A stretch of DNA of 60,000 nucleotides from Lineus longissimus (taxonomy: Eukaryota > Nemertea > Pilidiophora > Heteronemertea > Lineidae). The notes beneath the pieces are model-generated. The model saw only the letters and a program-made list of their open reading frames with translations. It was not told the origin of the DNA and ran no database searches. The position numbers and the translations under genes are program-made. Below are positions 1-12,200 of the stretch, in pieces (position 1 is the stretch's first letter; each line of letters begins with the position of its first letter). Location: the NCBI RefSeq assembly GCF_910592395.1, contig NC_088325.1:2325501-2385500 (forward strand). Reading direction: 5' to 3'.

Positions 1-164
1 TTGAAGTGTTTGGCAATTCCTGTGCCCAAAGGTGCCCCAAAAAGATATATTCTCGAAATTTTGCAACCCTTTTGACACTGTATGTTACATTTACAAGAGG
101 ATTAATTAGTTGGTTCGTTAGCCAATTAACCCACTATATGCCCTGTGATAAAAGCTCAACATAC

Positions 165-294
165 CTGAATTTGGACGGGAATCGGTGATGTCTATTGAGC
201 AGTATGTCATCAGTCATGGAATCGTCATCACTAAAGTCATGGATTGTCGCTTTCTTTGATATTGGTCTCTGCAATAGTTCTTCTCCGATTTGAT
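165..294 (-). CDS. CEP164: CEP164 exon 22 (last one in the window)
   Basis: Acceptor ctttcag, donor TTCAG|gtatgt, phase 1 in and 2 out. [20 protein letters not shown] matches the KKAVTFDLSDMDSLS-type motif of vertebrate CEP164. The open donor shows that more exons lie to the left of base 1. Confidence 0.88.
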
Positions 295-3200
295 CTGAAA
301 GGAATCATGCAATGAATATTGAGATATTTAGCCAGTGGTCTCAGAAATTTTAGGATGTGAACTGTGGCTAACCGAAACCCAATTGGCAGAAATTATTTAG
401 AGCTATCAATAGTTTGCACATCGCACCAACATTCATATTCCTGCACTGCACCTATTTTTTCTTTCAAATTGTACCTACAATTATGTACGAATAAATTAAA
501 AAAAAAAAAAAAAAAAAATTTTTTTTACCTGTATTTAACTCTGAAACATTCTCCTTATTACTCTCATCCTCCGGACTGCGGCTCTGGACTCTGCGCCGCG
601 GCGCAGGCTTGGGCGCAGATGAGGTCAAATCGTCAATGTTCAGGGTCTCTGGCGCCTCACTAGGGGGCTCTTGCGTCAGCGTCTCATCCAGGGCGGACTC
701 CTCCACAGCTTGCTTCCTTTCACTGTCTTTTTTGTCCGTGTCGACACTCTCACGAAGAATCCTGAAAATGAAACAGATTTTTTATAAATAAGTCTTCTTT
801 TGTTCTGGAATAGCATTCCGCGAAGATGACGTCACTGCAGCTGCTGCCCTCTATTTCCCCATCGCTGAATTACAGGCAATGTCGGACAAACATGCGGTTT
901 CATAATGGATTCAGGCTTTCTAACTAGGGCAGTTAGATTCAATCTGGCACATGTCCGGAAATACTAGATAGGAAATACTAGATAATTGTTCTGAATATTT
1001 CTCTCTCTGACTCTATGGTATCATTCATGCTAAAAACAATGCAGGGTCAAAGAAAATTGACTTTGAAATAAGCTCAAATGCGTAGAAATAAGTGTCGATG
1101 TCCGACTGTCACGTGACTAAAACGTCATCAATATCTTATGCAAATGACCTTGTGAGCTATAAATAGTAACTTCGCGGGATGCTATTCCCCTTTAAGGGTG
1201 TAACAGATGGGACGGACCATTTGCCAGACAGGGGTGTTCCGAGTTTTGCTGCAATGCAATGCATTAGCACTAGTTACTGGTGACACCCTATTGGGTCATA
1301 CCCATTCACTCATGGGCCGACCATGTATGCACTAAACAGGTAGCACTCAAGGCCAGTGCAGTGTAAATGGGTATGATCCAATAGGGGGTCACCTGTACAT
1401 AGTACTCATGCATTGCACTACATGCACCACTTGGAACACCCCTGTCTGGCAAATGGTTTGTCCCGTCTGGAGTTATGCCTTAAAAATCATGCAAAATTGC
1501 TACAAGGCAAAAGTATCGACCAAAATCAACCAAAAACAAACTATAGATGACGTTTCATGTTATGAATTTTATTGAGGACAAGAATAGCATTCCGCGAAGT
1601 TACTATTTATAGCTCACAAGGTCATTTGCATAAGATATTGATGACGTTTTAGTCACATGACAGTCGGACATCGACACTTATTTCTACGCATTTGAGCTTA
1701 TTTTAAAGTCAATTATCTTTGACCCTGCATTAGCATGAATGATACCATAGAGTCAGAGAGAGAAATATTCAGAACAATTATGTAGTATTTCCAACACTCG
1801 GACATGTGCCTGATTGAATCTAACTGCCCTAGTTAGAAAGCCTGAATCCATTACGAAACCGCATGTTTGCCTGTAATTCAGCGATGGGGAAATAGAGGGC
1901 AGCAGCTGCAGTGACGTCATCTTCGCGGAATGCTATTGCACTAACGGACTAGTCAGGGGCCATTTTCTCTTTTCACTTACCGAACTTTCTTGGCATAGCT
2001 GTCCCGCGACCGTTTCAATTTCGCTAAATCGGTTTCAAATGTCGACTTCTCCCGCCGTATATTGTCAAGCGATTTCCGCTCGTCGCGGAGGTCTTTCTGG
2101 AGGTTTTCTCTCTCTATCTGCATTCGCTCCATTTCTTTCGAGTGGAGCGAGACGGTCCGCTTCGACAAGCTCTCCTGCTGTTCCTGCTCAAATCGGTCCA
2201 ACTCATCGCGGAACATTCTTCTACGCTCTTCTAGTTCTCTTTCCTGAAGTAAACATTTCACGTATCAATATAAGGTCAAGGACTTAATTACTTCTTGGTC
2301 AATAGTTCTCCAATTCGGATTTTATTTCCACATTGAGCAGTACTGATCACGACATCATCATCAAGACTGCTATTTTTATCTCCAGGGCTTTTCACGAAAG
2401 GCAAGCAGCTCTTCAGGAGCAATGACAATATAATTTTACCAATGTGACTTATGATATGTTTTAATGTAATGTCTTTTATTGTGCAATATTCATGCATGTA
2501 TACGCCATACTGTCTGTACTGGTGATAGTTGTGCAAATAAATAATTTGAAATTTGAAATTTGATGTACTCGAAACTTTGAATAAAACAGCCCAGCTGTTT
2601 CCCCGCAGAAGTCCAAAAGGATATTGACATAATGAGGAACCTGCCGAACTAAAAATCCAGGTGGCAGCACCAGTACTAAAAGGTACACTTCCAGTGCATT
2701 TTCCATTAAAATTAAGTTTTGTTGATTTTCTCTCTAAAACTCATCAAAATAGAATTAAGGACCAATAAAAGAACATTTCTGGTGCTATTTCCCGATGTAG
2801 AGTAATTAAGGGATGAAATATTCAATAATCATTGACCCGAGAAATGGCTTTCTCATTACGACCATGGTCCCCTTGCCTGCAGGGCCCCCTATTGGCAGGT
2901 TTTGTTGTGCAGGTTCGCCATTGTATGGAAAAGTCTTTACAAGTAGGTCACCAGAGCAGCCTACCCTTAAAGGGTAACTCGTGTCAAATTTCACCATATA
3001 ATGTTTTAGCTGTTTTTTAATAAATCTAATCAAAAATGGAAAATTTGAGCTTTACATTTGTGATCAACAATTAAAAACGGACGTATTTCCGCAAAGTTGT
3101 AAATCACATCATAGTATCACTTTAAGTCCAGCAATGTGCAAAATCCTTGGTAAAAAAGTGTAAATCAGGCACAGAAGTGTAATAGTTTGTTTTTCTGATG

Positions 3201-6200
3201 ATTTAAGCATGACTCTGAAATATTTCTCTTGAGTAAAAGTGTGAAACGACACAAGGAGAGTGTCAAATGCCCTAAAAAGGCCTGGCAATGTGCAGCAACT
3301 ACACCCTAAGTCTAGCAGTAGGCAGCTCTCGGTCACTGACAGATCACGATCAGGTGTTATGTCCATAGGCCTTACCTGTCTCTCCATTTCTTTCACGAGT
3401 TTTTCCAGTTCGATTTTTCTGTGATCGACAAAGTGCTTTCTGTCCTGAAGTTTATTCTCCTGAAATATAGAGGGAAATTAGAGCATTTAAAAACAAATCA
3501 AATTCAAAAATTTGAAATTCGTGATTGAATTTGAAAATTTCCTATAGCGTAAAGACGTATGACTTGCAGGTTGAAGTGAGAAACAAGAGTAGCTTGCGTT
3601 GACTCTACCTCTGGTCAGAGAAGATCCCACCAAGTGAGAAACATGAGTAGCTTGCGTTTACTCTACCTCTGGTCAGAGAAGATACCACCAAGTGAGAAAC
3701 ATGAGTAGCTTGCGTGGACTCTACCTCTGGTCAGAGAAGATCCCACCAAGTGAGAAACATGAGTAGCTTGTGTGGACTCTACCTCTGGTCAGAGAAGATC
3801 CCACCAAGTGAGAAACATGAGTAGCTTGCGTGGACTCTACCTCTGGTCAGAGAAGATCCCACCAAGTGAGAAACATGAGTAGCTTGTGTGGACTCTACCT
3901 CTGGTCAGAGAAGATCCCACCAAGTGAGAAACATGAGTAGCTTGCGTTTACTCTACCTTTGGTCAGAGAAGATCCCACCAAGTGAGAAACATGAGTAGCT
4001 TGCGTTGACTCTACCTCTGGTCAGAGAAGATACCACCAAGTGAGAAACATGAGTAGCTTGCGTGGACTCTACCTCTGGTCAGAGAAGATCCCACCAAGTG
4101 AGAAACATGAGTAGCTTGCGTGGACTCTACCTCTGGTCAGAGAAGATCTCACCAAATGAGAAACAAGAGTAGCTTGCGTGGACTCTACCTCTGGTCAGAG
4201 AAGATCCCACCAAGTGAGAAACATGAGTAGCTTGCGTGGACTCTACCTCTGGTCAGAGAAGATCCCACCAAGTGAGAAACATGAGTAGCTTGTGTGGACT
4301 CTACCTCTGGTCAGAGAAGATCCCACCAAGTGAGAAACAAGAGTAGCTTGTGTGGACTCTACCTCTGGTCAGAGAAGATCCCACCAAGTGAGAAACATGA
4401 GTAGCTTGTGTGGACTCTACCTCTGGTCAGAGAAGATCCCACCAAGTGAGAAACAAGAGTAGCTTGCGTGGACTCTACCTCTGGTCAGAGAAGATCCCAC
4501 CAAGTGAGAAACATGAGTAGCTTGCGTGGACTCTACCTCTGGTCAGAGAAGATCCCACCAAGTGAGAAACATGAGTAGCTTGTGTGGACTCTGCCTCTGG
4601 TCAGAGATGATCCCATCAAGTGAGAAACATGAGTAGCTTGCGTGGACTCTACCTCTGGTTGGAGAAGATCCCACCAAGTGAGAAACATGAGTAGCTTGCG
4701 TGGACTCTACCTCTGGTCAGAAGAGATCCCACCAAGTGAGAAACAAGAGTAGCTTGCGTGGACTCTACCTCTGGTCAGAGAAGACCCCACCAAGTGAGAA
4801 ACAAGAGTAGCTTGCGTGGACTCTACCTCTGGTCAGAAGAGATCCCACCAAGTGAGAAACAAGAGTAGCTTGCGTGGACTCTACCTCTGGTCAGAGAAGA
4901 TCCCATCAAGTGAGAAACATGAGTAGCTTGCGTGGACTCTACCTCTGGCCAGAAGAGATCCCACCAAGTGAGAAACAAGAGTAGCTTGCGTGGACTCTAC
5001 CTCTGGTCAGAGAAGACCCCACCAAGTGAGAAACAAGAGTAGCTTGCGTGGACTCTACCTCTGGCCAATGTCGGACTCACTAGGCCAATAAACCCAACCG
5101 GTGCCTACCCATAGTGGCACGCTAAGACCCCACCAAGTGAGAAACATGAGTAGTTTGTGTGGCCTCTACCTCTCGCCAAAGTCGGACTCACTAGGCCAAT
5201 AACCCAATTGGCGCCTAAACCATACTGGCACACAAAAATACTCATCCCGCCTTGGAGGAGGAATACTCCCTGGAGAAAATCACCTCCAAGTGCAGAGTAA
5301 ACACTGAAGAAGAAGAAGAATCTCATACCTCTTCATCAATTTCCTTAGTTTCTTTATCGACTGTAATCTTCCTCTCAGTAACTTTGAGTTCCTGAAAATA
5401 GAATATTTCGTCAGTAGGGTCAGCGGTATCAGATTGTTACAAAACTCTGCAAAATCTCTCCCAGGAGAATTAAAGATGAGCTCTACTATAAATGTACAAT
5501 CCTTGCTGCAAGAAACTGAGTAAAGACTGTTGTTTATCACCAATACCTTTTTCGGACTTTCCTTGACAAATGGAACAGTTTTCATGATATGCACAGTCTG
5601 AAGATCACTCCTAAAATCTCCACGCACCTCACCAAACCTGCATTAAGATCCACACAATACCTTTGCTCAAGTTGTTTCCATTCCTCTCTGATGCACTCTA
5701 CCTCTCAGTCATGCTGAGCAGACATCTCCAGTTTAACTTTGTGTTACTGATAAAAGCTCATAGCTCCTAATACACCTCAATGCAGACACATACCTCCGCA
5801 TAATACAGTAGAACCTCTCTATTAAGGACACCCTCGGAACTGACAAGTGATGTCCTTAATAGAGAGGTGTCCTGATATGAGAGGTCAAATTGAAGGGAAA
5901 CAACCAATTTGGGACCAAATGCAGTGTCCTTTATAGAGAGGTTGTCCTTAATAGAGAGGTGTCCACTAAGGGAGGTTCCACTGTACCTCTAATTAAGCTG
6001 TTCCCATTCCTTACCATACTCCTCTTTGATATAGTCAACTTCCCTGTCATACTGAGCCAACATCACCAATACAAATAACGCTACTGATAAAAGCTTATAG
6101 CTCCTACAACACCTACCTCCACATTATACCTCTCCTTCAGCTGATCCCGTTTCTTGTTATAATCATCCTTGATGTAATCGACTTCCCTGTCGTGCTGAGC

Positions 6201-9200
6201 CGACATCTCCTGCTTGACTTTATGTAAACTGTCTTCAAGCTCCTGTTTATCCTTACGCTCCCTGTCTCGATATTCCTCCTGTGTTTTGCGGAAGTTTTTC
6301 TCGTGTTCCGCCCGGATGCGGCTGATTTCTTTCTGTTGGTCTTCCTTGATTTCTCGCTTCCTGTCTTGCAGGACGTCCTCAAGCTGAAGTGAAATCGACA
6401 ATGACACCTTGCACCTGCCTATAGTCTGCTTTTAAGGCTTCAGCCACAAGAGGAGCCACATAGCCTAGCGGATAACACGGCTGGCTTAACGAATTGATAC
6501 GGAACTGGAGGTAATGATTGTCTCACACAAACCACGAGGGCGGAGCGAAAATGTTGGCCAAAACCTCGGCAGATCAATTTCTATTTTAAAATATCTCAAA
6601 TTAACCAACAAGAATTTGGTTTTAAATACTTTTTGACAGTTTCCACATTTTGCACCAACCCAACCGTTGAATTCAAAACAAGGCTTCGTCTGCGCTCAGT
6701 GCATTTACACTGTAAAGTGCGGTTCGTTCTTAATGAAGGTATTTTAGAATACCACGCAAGAGGGCCTGGGTTTGACCCTAGGGAGAACCCAGGATTGTAC
6801 AGGAGCCTCATAGCCTAGTGGTTAACACTGCTGGCTACCACGCAATAGGGCCAGGGATGGATCCCAGGGAGAACCCAGGATTGTATAGGAGCCTCATAGC
6901 CTAGTGGTTAACACTGCTGGCTACCATGCAAGAGGGCCTGGGTTTCGATCCTAGGGAGATCCCAGGATTGTACAGGAGCCTCATAGCCTAGTGTTTAACA
7001 CTGCTGGCTACCATGCAAGAGGGCCCGGGTTTCGATCCTAGGGAGAACCCAGGATTGTACAGGAGCCTCATAGCCTGGTGGTTAACACTGCTGGCTACCA
7101 TGCAATAGGGCCCGGGTTTGATCCCGAGGAGAACCCAGGATTGTACAGGAGTCTCATAGCCTAGTGGTTAACACTGCTGGCTACGATGCCTCTTAGCCTA
7201 GTGGTCAACACTGCTGGCTACCACGCAATAGGGCCTGGGTTTGACCCCAGGGAGAACCCAGGATTGTACGTCATGAAGGACACATCGAACACCTACCCCC
7301 TTCTCCAAGTCTTCAACAGCCTTCTGCCTCTCCCTCACAGCCTTCAGTTCTGTCTCATGTTTCTGCTTCTCAGCACTCTGCAGCTCCTGAAGTTGCTCCT
7401 TCAACTTCTCCATGTCCTACAAGAGAAAAGGAAAACGATGACATCGCGTTGGGTGTAAACTTGGACAGACCTCTCTCCATTTCCTCCCTCTAAATACAGT
7501 AGAACCTCTCTATCAAGGACACCATTGGGACTGACAGGTGCTGCCCTTGATAGAGAGGTGTCCTGATTAGAGAGGTGGCCTGATTAGAGAGGTATTTTGA
7601 TTAGAGAGGTGTCCTGATTAGAGAGGTCAAATTGAATGGAAACAACCACTTTGGGACCAAAACTAGTGTCCTTAATAAAGAGGTGTCCTTAAAAGAGAGG
7701 TGTCCACTAAGAGAGGTTCCACTGTACATGTTTTCAGTTTTACTCCAGACTGGCCAACATGTTTTGTCACCAAGGTGATTTGATCTGGGAGGCTTATTTA
7801 AACCTGGCTCCTCTACTGAATCATGGAATTACCCCCCCCCCACTCATGTTTCATGTGACTTCTTAAAGAGCCTTTTGCTCCCCCAAGACCGAAAACCTTG
7901 GTACACCCCTAGAAAATCTGACAGCGTTTTGATAGAGACCCTTGGGGTGTAATTTTACTTCAAAAGAGATGTACTAACCCAGATTCCTTGTACCTGGTGA
8001 CTCCATCAGAAAAAACAAAAGACCCAATTTACGTAAAAAACATGAGTGGCCTATCACACAAACCTACTATAGAGCACAATCTAATGGCATAAAAAAAGCT
8101 CATCGCAGCTGATGATTTCAATTGCAATCACAAAGAGACACAAATACAACAAACCTTCTCGTGTTTTTCGACTAATTCCTGTCGCGCCTGCTCCATCCTG
8201 TACGCATGTCGCTTCTCGATCTGTTCGCTTTCCTCCTGAAGTTCTCCATGAAGCCGTTCGCGTATCTTATCAAGCTGTTCCAAATTCTCATTTTCCAACT
8301 TCTTCCTTTCCTTTTCACCATGTTCAGCAACCTTAAAGTAAAGGCAGCATAATGAATCCTGTTTTCCTTATAGGGAATTCGACACGAGTAGTTGTCATGA
8401 CCCAAAGACCCACAAGACCAGGCATGCTAGTCTTGGCCCCAGAAACCAACTGGAGCTGCGGTCTTGTGGGTTTCCAGGCCAAGACAATCACTTGTGAGAC
8501 ATTTCCACTCAAGGCCAGACAAGAGTAGTTTTCTGTTCAACACATGCCACCCTTACAAGTACAGTATCTGAATAGAGAGGTGTCCTGATTAGGGAAGTAA
8601 ACTTTAATGTAAACACCCAATTTAGGACCAAAACTAGTGTCCTTAATAGAGAGGTGTCCTGATTAGGGAGGTAAACTTTAATGTAAACACCCAATTTAGG
8701 ACCAAAACTAGTGTCCTTAATAGAGTGGTAGTGCTTTATAGAGAGGTGTCCGCTAAGGGAGGTTCTACTGTTCTACTGTTCTACTTTGAGGGTTTTTTAA
8801 ATAAGAGTGCACTCCTTGAGAAACTCAAATCATCACAAATCATTCCAAAACCGAAAACTAGTGTGTGCCTTGTGTCATCATGATGTGACGCAATTCCACC
8901 TTGACGTTACCACGACAGGGGCAAAAATGTACCTTCAGCCAGCAACACTGTGGTAACGTCAAGGCAACATGCAAAACCAAACGTACCTCTTTCTTCAACC
9001 TTTCCAATAGCGCGTCCTTCTGACCTTCTAAGCTCTTCTTCTGCTCCTCTTGGAGGGACTCCACTTCATCTTTCAGTTTCTTCATCGAGGCATCCGTCTC
9101 TTGCCTGAAACATGACAATAAGTTACCGAATTGAACCCTATTGTGGGCCCTATTGTCCACATCCTATTGTGGGCCCTATTGTCCACATCCTATTGTGGGC

Positions 9201-12200
9201 CCTATTGTCCACATCCTATCGTGGGCCCTATTGTCCACATCCTATTGTGGGCCCTATTGTCCACATCCTATCGTGGGCCCTATTGACTATTGTCCACATC
9301 CTATTGTGGGCCCTATTGTCCACATCCTATTGTGGGCCCTATTGTCCACATCCTATTGTTGGCCCTATTGTCCATATCCTATTGTGGGCCCTATTGTCCA
9401 CATCCTATTGTGGGCCCTATTGTCCACATCCTATTGTGGGCCCTAAAATTGTCCACATCCTATTGTGGGCCCTATTGACCACATCCTATTGTGGGCCCTA
9501 TTGTCCACATCCTATTGTGGGCCCTATTGTCAGTCAGGCCAAATCTAGCTAAACAACATGCGCATGACCTTTAGACAAGAAATGAGAAGGTCAATTTTCA
9601 CCACCCGAGAAAATGTAAAAAGTAGGCTGAAATGCTGGTCATACAAAATCCTCTTTAACCCATTCGAGGGACCCTATTTCTAACAAATCTCCTACCTGAT
9701 TCTCCCCTCCTCGTTTTCGAGATCTTTCTTGAACTTCTCGTGTATCTCCTTGATTGTCTGTGCCTTCTGTTCGTCAAGTTTCCCTTCTTCATCCTTTGTT
9801 TTCTGCTCTTGTTGGCTACGGATACTCCTGAAAGAAGGATGAACTACATAAGACCAACCCCAAGGGCCTAGTGGTCAAGACGACCGCCGCGTGAACGGAA
9901 AGTTTGAGGCTCTGGGAAGCTCGTCCTAAAGCTCCGAAAGCCAAACTTACTTGATTTCCTGTGAGCTTTCCTCCTTGAGTTTCCTAGCCTCCTCCTCCTG
10001 CTCTTTTTTAATATCTCCCTTGATTTTCTTCAGCTTAGCATCTTTGTCCTGCAATCATTGCAACAAATACTGTGAGAATATCATCTATATCACTAAACGA
10101 GAGGCAAGATTTTCCTGTCGGTGATTGTTGAACACGACTGCCATCTATCACGCCTTGGTCGAACTAGCGCAGGTCTGTGATGTCATCGTATCACCGGATC
10201 GTGATTGGCTATGACATAAATCATGTCACGACGTCATCGCCTTGCTGCCTCCAGACGTCGAGCCCTGCTGACCAGCCACACGTGCGCTATCAGAGAATCA
10301 GGCTAGCCTCAGTGAAAGCTATACTACAATGAAAGCTAACACTTAGCTACAACTACTACAATGAAAGCTATGGCGTATGCTACTACAGTAGAACCCCTCT
10401 ATAAAGGACACCTTTGGGACTGACAAGTGCTGTTCTTAATAGAGAGGTGTCCTGATTAGAGAGGTCAAATTGAATGGAAACAACCACTTTGGGACCAAAA
10501 CTAGTGTCCTTTATAGAGAGGTTGTCCTTAATAGAGAGGTTTCCGTTAAGGGAGGTTCCACTGTACTTTCCATCCAGACCGAATACAAACCACACACCAA
10601 CGGATTATTTGCTTGTAAATTCTAATGCTGAAGTTGGCTGGGCCATGTGGGTCGAATGCCACTACCAGCTCCACGTGGACTCAAAAATCAGGTCCCTACG
10701 CACACGACAACAATGAAATAATCTTCAGTTGATAATCGCAAGCAACTGGCTTCTTCTTTTTCTCTTCTCTCACTGCCCAGACCGACTCATGACTGACTGA
10801 CAACTGCAAATAAGGAAAGTCCAGTCTCCAAACCTACCTCTAACAACTCCAGCCTGGCATCCTCCAACTCCTTCTCCAAGCGTAGCCTCATCTCAGCCAG
10901 AGCACGCTCATTGGCCGTCTTGATCTTTTCTTCCTCCTCCTCAAGTTGTGGGCCATTATTATAAACAAATCTCCTGCAAAATAGAAAATAGAAAATTGAT
11001 AATCTTATTTCTTTGTTTGAAGTCTGTCCCTGTTTTGACCTTGGACCAGCTGGGTCGGAAGGAGCTAATTTGAACCTTCAGCCTTCTCTTCATGAGGTAG
11101 ACGGTTCTAGGCCTCTGGGATCAGTTCAAGTTTTGTTGAACACTTTCAGCACCATCCCACAAAGATCCATGACACTTTTTCCGCCCAAAATACCCCCTCC
11201 AGCCACTTGTTAGTTCCCAAAAGGCTTCACTGTTAAAACAACACTAACGCCATCTTCAGGGTGATGAAGGAACTGACTCACTTAAAGGGAACTGGAACCG
11301 CCGAGCGATTTATTCAACTTTTCGACTTTCACCGCCCGAGAAAGTCAAACTTCCAACTTCCTATTCGAGTTCAGATTTGTAGCTCCGCCCCCAGTGCCCG
11401 AGCATGCGCAGTTCAATTTGTTACTATTGAGAATCATGTGAGAATCACGTGAGTCATGCGATCTTTCATTCATGAGTTTTCGTGGTAAATTCCATAGTAG
11501 TGACGTCACTCAATGATTGACAGCTAGGCGCCATGTTTCATTCATGCCTCGTTCTGATCACCCGATACGCGGGAAATGAAAAAGAGGTCATACGAATTGG
11601 CTTGGCGGTTTCAGTTCCCTTTAATGCGTTAGATAGAGTAGCAAAGTAATTCTGACTGAAGTTTTTTTGAGGGGTTGGGGAGTGCTGAAAAGGGGATCAT
11701 TTTGGTAATTTTTCGTCGCCTTTCAACCGGAAAAGTAAAATACAGTAAGGGGGCAGGCATCCTGACAATATCAGGCCATTTCATACTATATTCCCTCAAT
11801 GCATGCATAAGGAGAAGTCGTGTTGTAGGCCCTGTTTGCAAGAGGATGGGGTGCAGGTAAACTTTTCTCTTTTGATTCAGCAAGCACTGGTCTTGGGGAA
11901 GCTATTAAGAAAAAAAAATTAATATTTTTTTCCTGGGGGTCTGAAAGGGAGTGTTTCGGGTTGACACGTGGGCGCTGAAAGTGTTGCCCCGCTTCTGTGA
12001 GGCGAAAGCACCTATGGCCTATCTCAACTAGCCGTACTTACTTTTCCGCAGCTGATGCGGCCATTGCTGCTTTCTGCTGTCGTTCGTCAACTATGGGTTT
12101 CATGACCAGCTCATCGTGTAGACGCGGCGTTAATCCGGTCTTTATGTCGTAACCGGGGAACGTACCGGATGACCTCACGGAGAGTGTGTTTTCAAAGTCC

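Noticed and set aside
6811-7200. cluster of functional tRNA genes
   Set aside because: Box A and B are present, but acceptor stems do not pair by eye and spacing variants occur; treated as SINE-like.
9112-9552. 146-residue open frame
   Set aside because: 26-bp minisatellite read in three frames; no ORF-like composition.
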